From an uncultured Methanobrevibacter sp. (GTDB lineage Archaea; Methanobacteriota; Methanobacteria; Methanobacteriales; Methanobacteriaceae): DNA of 64,000 nucleotides. The stretch's first letter is position 1. Each line of letters opens with the position of its first letter. The notes below the pieces were generated by a model, which was not told where the DNA came from, searched no databases, and saw nothing but the letters and a program-made list of their open reading frames with translations. Where the stretch lies: contig ONJC01000017.1 of NCBI GenBank assembly GCA_900318035.1, positions 28,682-92,681 on the forward strand. Reading direction: 5' to 3'. The position numbers were made by a program, and so were the translations under genes. Below, piece after piece: positions 36,344 through 44,533 of the stretch.

Positions 36344-37695
36344 CTTTCAAAAACTTGTGTGATTTTTTTCTTTTTCATTTTTTATGTTCCAATGATTTAA
36401 TTTTAGCATGAATCTGCTTGAAAGTCCTTGTTCTATTTTCATTGTTCTTTTTATATGTTTTGGAAATACTTTTTGGAAGATATTTTCAATTTTATTGTTC
36501 GTGGATGGAATGTTCTTATTTTCCAGATGTGTCGTTAATTTTTTAAAGTAGGAAATGATGAATTTCCACACGATTTTGTGTGTAAACTTATTTTTTGGAT
36601 AATTTTTATCAATAAGCTCATCACGTAATTTCTTTGCTTCATCAAGGTTATTTGCATCTAATATTTTAAAAATGTGTTGTTTTAAATCGATGAATTTTTC
36701 CATTTCTTCCTCATTTAATTGATTTTTGTCAAAATAATCTTTAAATCTTTTTTGTTTATTGCTTGTTTTACATGAAATTTACAGAAATGATGTTTTACTT
36801 TTAATTTATCTATTGCTTCACGATATTCATGTTTTAAATCCGTTCCAATTGATATCTTCTTCTGATTACGTAGTGATTCGTTTAAAAAATTATAAATGGT
36901 CTTGGAATCTTCTGATTTGACCAATTTGGTCGAAACAAGAGTATTTAATTTTACATCGAATAAAGCCAAAATATACTGCCATACTCCATTAATTCTAGTC
37001 CAAAGACTATCAAACAAGCAATATCCGGAATAGTGCCAATTATCATAGTCAAATTCATATTTGGAGTTCAAAATGATATTTTCTATACTTTGATGTGAGA
37101 TTTCAACGTTATGCTGTTGTTTTAAGTTAAATCGTATTTTATGAAGCCCTGCACCATAAATTTGATATAAATTTTCAATACAATCAATAACAGGTAAAGT
37201 AATATTCGAATTAGGATAAACAAGAGAAGATAAATCTGAATAAAAGACTTTACCACATTTTTTGCACTTATATTTTTGAATAATGCATTTTTGCTCCCCA
37301 ATTCTTAAAAAAATAAGTTTTCTTTCATAAGTTCCATTTTTAACTATGTGATGTGATTTACAACTAAGACAAACTGCAATTCTATTTTCAAAATGAATTT
37401 TACCTCTTTTTTCCAATCTAATAAGATTATCCTCAATATTTTCACAACCAAATCGAGAAAGATCATCAGATTGACGAAATTCAGAAAACTCTGGTACAAA
37501 ATCGGAAAGTTTATATTCTTTTAACTCCATACATTCATATGGAGCTTTAATATTTATACTAGACATATTAATATTTAAGTTCCACCTTATATATTAATTT
37601 TACTGCTTTTAAATTAAAAATAAAGAAAAAATAGAACGAAAAAAATTCAAGACTCAAAAACTAGTGAAAATTCAAATCACACAAGTTTTTGAAAG
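36344..37695 (-). mobile_element. Insertion sequence with perfect 22-bp terminal inverted repeats
   Basis: The bases at 36344-36365 and 37674-37695 are perfect inverted repeats (left end starts CTTTCAAAAAC), enclosing 1.35 kb with a single transposase gene on the minus strand. I saw no clear target-site duplication next to the repeats. Family not certain; a DDE-type archaeal element. Confidence 0.85.
36347..37566 (-). CDS. DDE transposase, two frames joined by -1 shift at an A6G run
   Basis: The first frame (from 37566) encodes 283 residues: a zinc-ribbon (CLSCKSHH, then YKCKKCGKVFY, about 98-115) and a DDE-type core (YCLFDSLWTRINGVWQYILALFD, then SIGTDLKHEYREAI). It ends after HHFCKFHVKQAINKKD. 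The second frame, overlapping downstream, continues RFKDYFDKNQLNEEEMEKFIDLKQHI to 36347. They join at AAAAAAG (minus strand, 36747-36753), where a -1 shift gives a normal 406-residue transposase. IS elements often use such slippery runs for programmed frameshifting, but a lost base (mutation or sequencing) would look the same. The gene fills the element between the inverted repeats. Confidence 0.75.
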
Positions 37696-37829
37696 TGACA
37701 AAATATCCATTTCAAATTTAATACCAAAACTTAATCTGAACAGGTCCACCTCATCACGAACTAAAACTAGCAAACATTAGTAAAATTTTAATTAATCAAA
37801 ATTAAAAATTAAAACTAGGAGCAAAAATT

Positions 37830-38903
37830 ATGAAGCAAGTAAGAACAAGAGACTTTATCTACACAAGCGATGATTTGTATTTCGCATCAACAAATTACAT
37901 TCACCCTGAAAACAGAGTAATTTCATTTTTAAGATATGTGCCAGACCCTGAAGGAGACCGTGAAAAAGACGGCAAACGTTATAGAAAAGTAGGATCCGAA
38001 GAGGCATACTCATATTTACGTGAAAACTATCCTGATTATCTGTATTTTTCAGAAGTTACCAATGTTGAAATGATGGGAGTCCCATTGGAAAAAGTTGAAA
38101 AAATAATAAAACCTGAAGAAAGGCTTTTAGGCCTCAAAAAGACTTTTGATGAAGGAGGAGAAGTTAAAAATCCGGAACTGATTGCAAAATTGATGGACGT
38201 TGCTGACTTTTTCCATTTCATGGCAGACATTCCATATGACCATCTGGGAATTTCCGGCTCAATACTGCCCGGCCTTCAAAAAAGTGATGTCAGCGACCTT
38301 GATTTCGTCGTATATGGTCTTGACAATCACAGAAGAGCAATCGCCGCTTTTAAAGAGCACCGTGGAAAAGAAGTCTACATCAAAGAAGTCGACAAACACA
38401 TTACCGTTGAAGGAATCACCAACGATTACTGGGATTTTGTTTATGACAAAAGAATGTTTGACGAAAGCCTGACAAAAGAAGAATTCAGATGGTATGAAAA
38501 CAGAAAAGCAAACAGAGGAACAATAAACGGAACTTTATTTGACATTTTAGCAACCAAGGATTACGATGAAATTGAAGGTGTTTGGGGAGATACAGTATAT
38601 GAGCCTCAGGGAATCGCTCAAATCGAATGTGATATCGTAAGCGCACTCGGAGCGTTCGACAATCCTTCACTTTATACAATTGAAAACGTTGAAGTCTTGG
38701 ACGGAGTAGATTTCCCATTGACTGAAGTGGTTTCATTTACACACACCTATGCCGGTGAAGTTATTGACGGTGAGCACGTAATAGCTAAGGGCAAAGTGGA
38801 AAAGGTTATTGTCAATGGTGAATTTTCACACTACCGCATAGTCGTTGGAACCACCCGTGAAGCAATTGATGAGTATTTGAAGCTTAAGGAAAGTCCATCT
38901 TAA
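37830..38903 (+). CDS. Nucleotidyltransferase-fold protein (archaeal Pol beta superfamily)
   Basis: A 357-residue protein. The centre has LGISGSILPGLQKSDVSDLDFVVYG (about 142-166), the GS-x(n)-DxD signature of the polymerase beta-type nucleotidyltransferase fold. The region before it and the C-terminal beta-rich domain (SFTHTYAGEVIDGEHVIAKGKVE) are conserved in form but without recognised function. Methanogen homologues are annotated only as nucleotidyltransferase or DNA polymerase beta-like. It starts with ATG 37830 behind CTAGGAGC, 134 bases from the end of the IS. Its substrate is unknown. Confidence 0.75.
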   Translation: MKQVRTRDFIYTSDDLYFASTNYIHPENRVISFLRYVPDPEGDREKDGKRYRKVGSEEAYSYLRENYPDYLYFSEVTNVEMMGVPLEKVEKIIKPEERLLGLKKTFDEGGEVKNPELIAKLMDVADFFHFMADIPYDHLGISGSILPGLQKSDVSDLDFVVYGLDNHRRAIAAFKEHRGKEVYIKEVDKHITVEGITNDYWDFVYDKRMFDESLTKEEFRWYENRKANRGTINGTLFDILATKDYDEIEGVWGDTVYEPQGIAQIECDIVSALGAFDNPSLYTIENVEVLDGVDFPLTEVVSFTHTYAGEVIDGEHVIAKGKVEKVIVNGEFSHYRIVVGTTREAIDEYLKLKESPS

Positions 38904-39319
38904 ATAATATTTCTAGGATTGTAATTCTTTAAACCAAAAAAAAATCAAACTGGATTTGAAAAAGGGTTATGTAAATGTCAACACCCAATGCAGAATAACA
39001 ATTCAAATTGACAATTAAAAATAGAATTCTCAAAAAAATAGTCAATTAATGTCTATATTGTGAGTTTTACCCCACAATACATCCCATTAGACATTAAAAT
39101 CATACAACTAATTTTTTGAGGTTTTCTCCATTGGAGATAACACTCTTGTTTAATTATATTATTGAAGGAAATATATAAATATAATTATTTTAGAATCGTA
39201 ATTGATCAGTGTTCTTCTCAAGCAAAAAGGCCTCAGCAATCATTGGGACGAATTTTCTAAAAGTCCATCATCGAAAATAGATTCTAATCAATTACGACAT
39301 GAGGTGAAAATTACAGATA

Positions 39320-39412
39320 TTATGCTCCGATATTTCCGGCAGACATCAATATCTCAAATATAGAAATAATATTCGGATAATATGTCACCAGCAAGAGCAT
39401 AATTATCCCCAC
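39320..39412 (-). CDS. Module A hydrophobic 30-residue peptide (orf2)
   Basis: GTG start at 39412 with its own GAGGTGA seven bases upstream. Peptide begins VGIIMLLLVTYYPNIISIF and ends SAGNIGA, a single probable membrane helix. Frame length (93 bases with stop) is identical in the three modules. In A it is also the end of orf1. Confidence 0.55.
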   Translation of the reverse strand: MGIIMLLLVTYYPNIISIFEILMSAGNIGA

Positions 39413-39511
39413 ATCCTTCACCTCACTCAAATTAGTTGTATGACAGGAGACATCATTCAATTCAAATGAAATGGTGATGCATAATGAATAAGCATTAGTT
39501 AATTCAAACAT
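39320..39511 (-). CDS. Module A small protein (orf1, reading through orf2)
   Basis: A 63-codon frame starting at ATG 39511, behind a near-ideal ribosome site (GGAGGGTGATAAGTAG). N-terminal sequence is MFELTNAYSLCITISFELND, repeated almost exactly in modules B and C. In A and B the frame continues without stop into the 30-residue hydrophobic peptide, giving a soluble head plus membrane tail. A TATA element at 39623-39636 (minus strand) would give a leader of about 90 bases. No family recognised. Confidence 0.6.
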   Translation of the reverse strand: MFELTNAYSLCITISFELNDVSCHTTNLSEVKDVGIIMLLLVTYYPNIISIFEILMSAGNIGA

Positions 39512-39977
39512 CTACTTATCACCCTCCATTTTTATATTAGAGGCCTATTTAAACTTATATTATATATTAAATCGTATTTAAATCTTGTTGAATCCATTAC
39601 GTAAAATTGCTTTAAGATAAAGATAATATATAAACTTTACGGAGACCATTATTTAAAAAAAGCAACAACATCGTAAAAACAAGCTATTTAATCCCCATTA
39701 ACTTCAATTATTTTACAGAGTCAAAAAGATGAAAAACCTCTTATGACATGCTAAAAGATTCCTAACAATTCAAATAGAAAACAAAAAATAGAATTCTCAA
39801 AAAAATAGTCAATTAATGTCTATATTGTGAGTTTTACCCCCACAATACATCCCCTTAGACATTAAAACTACACTATTAACGTGTTAGAGGTTTTCTCCAT
39901 TGGAGACAACACTCTTGTTTAATTATATTATTGAAGGAAATATATAAATATAATTATTTTAGAATCGTAATTGATCA

Positions 39978-40160
39978 GTGTTCTTCTCAAGCAAAAAGGC
40001 CTCAGCCTTCTCAAGCAAAAAGGCCTCAGCGAAAATCATTGGAGATGAATTTTCTAAAAGTCCATCATCGAAAATAGATTCTAATCAATTACAACATGAG
40101 GTGAAAATTACAGATATTATGCTCCGATATTTCCGGCAGACATCAATATCCCAAATATAG
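39978..40160 (+). CDS. Module B plus-strand ORF opposing the hydrophobic peptide
   Basis: A 60-codon frame beginning at GTG (MFFSSKKASAF, duplicated 8-residue unit FSSKKASA) and running into LRYFRQTSISQI, where it overlaps the end of orf2 on the other strand by 44 bases. The TATA-like ATATATAAATATAA lies about 30 bases before the GTG, so the transcript could be leaderless or a non-coding antisense RNA. Module C keeps the same frame (40787-40921); module A lost it through a 4-base deletion. Coding is uncertain. Confidence 0.35.
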   Translation: MFFSSKKASAFSSKKASAKIIGDEFSKSPSSKIDSNQLQHEVKITDIMLRYFRQTSISQI

Positions 40161-40209
40161 AAATAATATTCGGATAATATGTCACCAGCAAGAGCATAAT
40201 TATCCCCAC
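40117..40209 (-). CDS. Module B hydrophobic 30-residue peptide (orf2)
   Basis: GTG start at 40209 with GAGGTGA upstream; 93 bases including stop. Differs from module A by one residue (Gly for Glu in SIFGILMSA). One membrane helix predicted by eye. Confidence 0.55.
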   Translation of the reverse strand: MGIIMLLLVTYYPNIISIFGILMSAGNIGA

Positions 40210-40311
40210 ATCCTTCACCTCTTTTTCGTTAATAGCGTAGATGGAGACATCATTCAATTCAAAAGAAATGGTGATGCATAATGAATAAGCATTAGTCAAT
40301 TTAAACGTCAT
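40117..40311 (-). CDS. Module B small protein (orf1, reading through orf2)
   Basis: A 64-codon frame with ATG 40311 behind GGGGGTGATAAGT, N-terminus MTFKLTNAYSLCITISFELN. A longer TTG-started version exists but the ribosome site favours 40311. It continues in frame through the hydrophobic tail YYPNIISIFGILMSAGNIGA. Near-identical to module A. Confidence 0.6.
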   Translation of the reverse strand: MTFKLTNAYSLCITISFELNDVSIYAINEKEVKDVGIIMLLLVTYYPNIISIFGILMSAGNIGA

Positions 40312-40786
40312 ACTTATCACCCCCATTTTTATATTGGAGGCCTGTTTCAAATCATGGTATAGATTAAATCTTATTTAAAGCTTGTTGAAGCCATTACGTA
40401 AAATTGCTTTGATATAAACATAATATATAAACTTTACTGAGCCCATTATTTAAAAAAAGCAACGACATCGTAAAAACAAGTTATAATCTTCAATTTAATC
40501 CCCATTAACTTCAATTATTTTAAAGAGCCAAAAAGTTGAAAAACATCTTATGACATTGCTAAAAGATTCCCAACAATTCAAATAGAAAACGAAAAAATAG
40601 AATTCTCAAAAAAAATACTCAATTAATGTCTATATTGTGAGTTTTACCCCACAATACATCTCCTTAGACATTAAAACTATACTATAAATCAATTTTGAGG
40701 TTTTCTCCTAAGAGATAACACTCTTGTTTAATTATATTATTGAAGGAAATATATAAATATAATCATTTTAGAGTCGTAATTGATTA

Positions 40787-40921
40787 GTGTTCTTTTCAAG
40801 CAAAAAGGCCTCAGCGAAAATCATTGGAGACGAATTTTCTAAAAGTCCATCATCGAAAATAGATTATAATCAATTACAACATGAGGTGAAAATTACAGAT
40901 ATTATGCTCCCCTTATCTTAG
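40787..40921 (+). CDS. Module C plus-strand ORF opposing the hydrophobic peptide
   Basis: A 44-codon GTG-started frame, VFFSSKKASAKIIGDEF then SKSPSSKID, ending LPLS. It is one 8-residue unit shorter than in module B and otherwise close to identical until the end. Whether it is translated is unknown; conservation could equally reflect an RNA. Confidence 0.3.
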   Translation: MFFSSKKASAKIIGDEFSKSPSSKIDYNQLQHEVKITDIMLPLS

Positions 40922-40994
40922 CAGACATTAATACCTTTAAAATACAAATGACATTTGGATAATATGCTGCTAGCGAGAACGCAATTATCTCCAC
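40902..40994 (-). CDS. Module C hydrophobic 30-residue peptide (orf2)
   Basis: GTG start at 40994 with GAGGTGA upstream; VEIIAFSLAAYYPNVICILK to a terminal SAKIRGA; 93 bases with stop as in A and B. It is in a different frame from orf1 of this module, so here it can only be made from its own start. Substitutions keep it hydrophobic (L/F, V/A, I/V), consistent with selection on the peptide. Confidence 0.55.
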   Translation of the reverse strand: MEIIAFSLAAYYPNVICILKVLMSAKIRGA

Positions 40995-41097
40995 GGCATT
41001 TCACCTCTTTTGGATTTATAGTATAAATGGGGACATCATTCAATTCAAATGAAATGGTGATGCATAATGAATAAACATTAGTCAATTTAAACATCAT
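40918..41097 (-). CDS. Module C small protein (orf1)
   Basis: ATG 41097 (MMFKLTNVYSLCITISFELN) behind GGAGGTGATAAGT. After KEVK the frame diverges because of a one-base change; it ends in KCHLYFKGINVC, unlike A and B. The conserved head without the tail implies that orf1 and orf2 are separate units. Confidence 0.5.
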   Translation of the reverse strand: MMFKLTNVYSLCITISFELNDVPIYTINPKEVKCRGDNCVLASSILSKCHLYFKGINVC

Positions 41098-41291
41098 ACT
41101 TATCACCTCCATTTTTATATTAGAGGCCTATTTAAAATTATATTATACGTTAAATCTTATTTAAAGCTTATTGAAGCCATTACGCGAAATTGTTTTGAGA
41201 AAACCATAATATATAAACATTACTGAGACTTTTCTTTAAAAAAAGCAATAATCGATTTAAAAATAAAAAAAGAGCAGATGTAAAAATACAT

Positions 41292-41639
41292 CTACTTAAC
41301 GGTAATTTTAACTTTTACGGATTTTGTATTGTAGTATTTGCTGCCTGCATATTTTACAGTTGCAGCATATTTACCTTTTTTAGTCAGCTTGGTGATTTTA
41401 AATGTAGCTACACCTTTACTGTTGGTTTTTGCAGTGTATATTTTCTTGTTTACTTTGATGGTAACTTTTGTGTTTTTCATGACATTGTTCCGGTTTGTTT
41501 TTAAAGTTACTGAGTATTTTTTGGTTTTTACGCTGCGTTTGAATGTTTTTGCTTTGGCGGCCAATTTTACAGTTGCCTTTTTGATGGTAACCTTTGCGGT
41601 TGTTGATGATACATTGTAGTTGTCATCACTGGCAATTAA
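41292..41639 (-). pseudogene. Adhesin C-terminal Ig-like domain relic
   Basis: Minus-strand sequence reading ASDDNYNVSSTTAKVTIKK, then AKAKTFKRSVKTKKYSVTLK and finishing YYNTKSVKVKITVK with a proper stop. It matches the last domain of the giant adhesin at 21575-26434 (AKAKTFKRTVKTKKYTITLK). An in-frame TGA stands just upstream, with no start codon or signal peptide, so only the final domain of a lost adhesin gene remains. Its closeness to the three modules suggests that adhesin recombination shaped this region. Confidence 0.75.
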
Positions 41640-42030
41640 TCAAAAGACATATATAGTAACTATTATTTAAATTAAAGCCATATTAGGATTTAATTAGAAA
41701 AAATGAATGTTAAAAATACTTTACTTTAAAAATCAAGACTTTTAACAGATTATCATCATCACAAACAATTCAAAAAAAATAATAAAATTCTACAACTAAA
41801 TTATCTAAAAAATAATAGCTAAATTATTTTAAACAAACACTAAAAATTTATGACTCCAATTATTAACTTTTCACTATTTTTACAATGAATATTATTTATT
41901 TGAAAAAATAACAGATACAAACTCCATTCAAATTGTTTTAAGAAAAAATAACGCAAGTTAATCGAAATTAATACAATAATATATAAACATCAAACTCCTA
42001 AAATAATAATATTAAAATTAGTGTGGTTAT
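41640..42030. other. Non-coding gap before the symporter
   Basis: AT-rich sequence without supported genes. A TATA-like AATATATAAACAT near 41981-41992 is the likely promoter of the symporter at 42031. Confidence 0.45.
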
Positions 42031-43509
42031 ATGACAGAGACAAAAAAATCAGAATGGGATAGTAATCTTGCATTTATGATGGCAATGATCGGTTCTGCTG
42101 TTGGTCTCGGAAACATTTGGCGTTTCCCAAATGTTCTGTACTCAAACGGTGGAGGATCATTTATGATTCCCTACATCGTTTCACTATTTCTTTTAGGAAT
42201 TTCATTTGTTTTAGTGGAATATGCAGTAGGATATAAGTTTAAAAAATCTCTTGCAAGAATACTATATTCAGTTAATAAAAAACTAGAACCTATAGCATGG
42301 TTCATATTGTTAGTCGTATTTTTAATTACAACATACTATGTTTGTGTTGTAGGATGGGACTTGATTTATATATGTTTAAGTTTTACAAAAGCATGGGGAG
42401 CAAATCCGGATTTATATTTCACAAATAACGTTTTACACGCTACAGATTCCATGTCTGGAATATTTACAATTGTACCGACAGTTCTTATATCAGTATTTGC
42501 AATTTGGTTTTTAGCATGGCTCATTATTAAAAGAGACCTGAATGACGGAATCGGTAATGTAAGTAAAACCCTCTTGCCGTTGCTATGTATTATTGTAGTA
42601 ATTATTGTTGCATTCTCACTGACATTGCCGGGAGCATCAGTCGGATATACTCAGATTTTCACACCGGACTGGTCGGCATTGACTAATCTGAACGTATGGC
42701 TAGCGGCATTCGGACAAATCGTATTTTCCCTAAGTTTAGGTATGGCAATCGCAATGACATATGCAAGTTACCTGCCGGAAGGTTCAAAATTAGTGGACAA
42801 TGCAGTTATGGTTGCGTTTTCAAACTCCGGTTTTGAAGTGTTTAACTCAATTGGAATCTTCTCAATTTTAGGATTCATGACTGTGACAAGCGGAATACCG
42901 TTTAATGAACTTGTAACATCAGGAACTGGACTTGCATTTGTAGTTTTCCCACAGGTATTTAATACAATGGGCCCTGCAGCCCATATAATCGGACCATTAT
43001 TCTTCATATGTATTCTGTTTGCAGGAATTACTTCCGTTATTGCACTTCTTGAAGGAGTATGCTATTCAATTTCAGAAAAATTCCTTATTGAACGTAAAAA
43101 GACCGCTACTGTTGTCTGTATAGTCGGTTTTTGTATTTCAACAATTTTCGCAACAGGTGCGGGAAGTACAATACTTGGAATATTTGACGGATTCCTGAAT
43201 AACTTCGCGTTACTGTTTGCAGTCCTTCTTGAATGCTTAATCTTCGGTTGGATTTACAAATTTGATGATTTGATTGAAACACTAAATGAACATTCAAATA
43301 TTAAAGTTGGAAAAACCTGGAAAATCGTTATCAAATACATCTTGCCTATTTGTATTTTAGGCCTTTGGATTCAGGGAATTTTAACAACCATGACTGAAGC
43401 AAACGGAGTAAGCAAGGCAATAATGTTGATATTAAGTATAGTGTTAATAGTAGTTCCAATCATTTTTGCAAAAATGCCCGCACGTAATAAGAATTACTAC
43501 GACGTGTAA
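42031..43509 (+). CDS. Sodium-dependent neurotransmitter:sodium symporter (NSS/SNF family)
   Basis: A 492-residue membrane protein of about 12 helices. The first helix has the family signature AMIGSAVGLGNIWRFPNVLYSNGGGSF (about 15-41), which holds Na+ and substrate sites as in LeuT, and an unwound-helix GQIVFSLSLGMAI (about 231-243). NSS proteins import amino acids or similar amines using the sodium gradient. The exact substrate is unknown. It stands alone with its own promoter. Confidence 0.92.
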   Translation: MTETKKSEWDSNLAFMMAMIGSAVGLGNIWRFPNVLYSNGGGSFMIPYIVSLFLLGISFVLVEYAVGYKFKKSLARILYSVNKKLEPIAWFILLVVFLITTYYVCVVGWDLIYICLSFTKAWGANPDLYFTNNVLHATDSMSGIFTIVPTVLISVFAIWFLAWLIIKRDLNDGIGNVSKTLLPLLCIIVVIIVAFSLTLPGASVGYTQIFTPDWSALTNLNVWLAAFGQIVFSLSLGMAIAMTYASYLPEGSKLVDNAVMVAFSNSGFEVFNSIGIFSILGFMTVTSGIPFNELVTSGTGLAFVVFPQVFNTMGPAAHIIGPLFFICILFAGITSVIALLEGVCYSISEKFLIERKKTATVVCIVGFCISTIFATGAGSTILGIFDGFLNNFALLFAVLLECLIFGWIYKFDDLIETLNEHSNIKVGKTWKIVIKYILPICILGLWIQGILTTMTEANGVSKAIMLILSIVLIVVPIIFAKMPARNKNYYDV

Positions 43510-43644
43510 AATTGACCTTAAATAGCTAAATTAATAGCTATTTACTTTTTTTATTTTATTTGAAAGAATTTAGTTCAGTTATAACTTCTTATTTTTTATA
43601 TGATTAAGTTCTAAGTAATATTACAGAATTTAAGAGGTTATACT

Positions 43645-44439
43645 ATGATAAACATTTCTTCTATTAAAACACACATGTACTGTCCGATGAAACTTTACAT
43701 CCAAAATCATGTAGATTTAAATAAAAACAGTGATTTTCAGCTTGCAATTGAGATTAAAAAGCTTAAAATTGATATTTTGGATTTGATTCAGAAGAATATG
43801 AGAAAAATCAAAAAAGACATGGGCATGACCCAAATTGAACATACCTTATCTCAAAATATCGACTCATATATTAAAAGCACCGCAGATGCAATCATATCAA
43901 TGGATTTAGGACTTGACAATGCCCAAATCAATCAGATTATCGATGATGCTTACTTCAACATTAAAATTACTGCTTTAAAAATCAAACAGGCCATGACAAT
44001 CCTTGACAAAAATGCATTTGAAATAATAGACATGTTTTTTCCAAATTCAATGTATTCCTACTTATTGAAAGACCCTCAGCTTGAATTAATTGGAATGTGT
44101 GACAAAATAGAAATAATCGACGGAAAATACTATCCTGTTGCCATTAAAAGCTCAACACCACCAATTAAGGGAGTTTGGGACCAGGATGCAATTGAACTTG
44201 TAGCCTATGCAATACTTCTTGAAGAGGAATTTGAAACAGAGGTATTCGTGGGGTTTGTCGATTATGAAAAGATAGGGGACAGACGCCCTGTTGTGATGGA
44301 TGTTAATCTTAGAAAAGGATTATTTGATGTTATGAGAGAAGTTAAAGAAATTACAGACAACAAAAAGCTTCCGAATGTTAGAAAAAATCCTAGAAAATGT
44401 GGAAATTGTGAATATAGTGACATCTGTTTGAAAGATTAA
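43645..44439 (+). CDS. Cas4/Dna2-type nuclease-fold protein lacking one catalytic acid
   Basis: A 264-residue protein of the Cas4 (DUF83) class. An iron-sulfur cluster is suggested by Cys13 (MYCPMKLY) and Cys252, Cys255, Cys261 (KCGNCEYSDIC), the typical 1+3 pattern. The PD-(D/E)xK core shows Asp153 (GMCDKIEIID), but the expected E-x-K reads VAIKSS, that is Ala166-Ile-Lys168. Gln180 (DQDAIELVAYAI) follows. With Ala replacing the metal-binding Glu the nuclease may be inactive. No CRISPR array or cas1/cas2 is nearby, so a CRISPR role is not supported by context. It follows the symporter by 135 bases. Confidence 0.8.
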   Translation: MINISSIKTHMYCPMKLYIQNHVDLNKNSDFQLAIEIKKLKIDILDLIQKNMRKIKKDMGMTQIEHTLSQNIDSYIKSTADAIISMDLGLDNAQINQIIDDAYFNIKITALKIKQAMTILDKNAFEIIDMFFPNSMYSYLLKDPQLELIGMCDKIEIIDGKYYPVAIKSSTPPIKGVWDQDAIELVAYAILLEEEFETEVFVGFVDYEKIGDRRPVVMDVNLRKGLFDVMREVKEITDNKKLPNVRKNPRKCGNCEYSDICLKD

Positions 44440-44533
44440 AAATAAGTATTCAATAAGTAAATAATGATTAAATATCATTATTTACCTATCAGAGAGTTGT
44501 AATAACTCACCATATGTCCATAAACATGAAATT

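Larger units (their letters stand above)
38997..39763. repeat. Tandem module A of the small-peptide array
   Basis: First of three direct repeats (period 767 bases from A to B and 808 from B to C). In order it holds: a conserved hairpin (TGTCTA and TTGTG pairing with CACAA and TAGACA, about 39049-39092), a TCTCC-ATT-GGAGA hairpin (39125-39137), a plus-strand TATA (39171-39184), an inverted pair TCGTAATTGATCAG/CTAATCAATTACGA around 39200-39297, and the two minus-strand small ORFs. At its far end is a minus-strand TATA (39623-39636). Copies are nearly identical outside a few indels. Confidence 0.85.
39764..40571. repeat. Tandem module B of the small-peptide array
   Basis: Second repeat, 808 bases. 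Same order of elements as module A: hairpin at about 39816-39859, plus-strand TATA near 39940-39953, GTG-started plus-strand frame at 39978, inverted pair, minus-strand ORFs and TATA at 40422-40434. Compared with A it contains an exact 24-base duplication around TTCTCAAGCAAAAAGGCCTC at 39983-40030 and a few extra bases near 40482. Confidence 0.85.
40572..41254. repeat. Tandem module C of the small-peptide array, most diverged
   Basis: Third repeat, about 680 bases. Hairpins (about 40628-40671), plus-strand TATA (about 40750-40763) and minus-strand TATA (41207-41217) are conserved. The part coding for the hydrophobic peptide has many substitutions and a one-base frame change relative to orf1. 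The array ends here; an adhesin relic follows. Confidence 0.85.

Noticed and set aside
43645..44439. CRISPR-Cas locus
   Set aside because: A Cas4-like gene is present but no repeat-spacer array, cas1, cas2 or effector gene was seen in the window.
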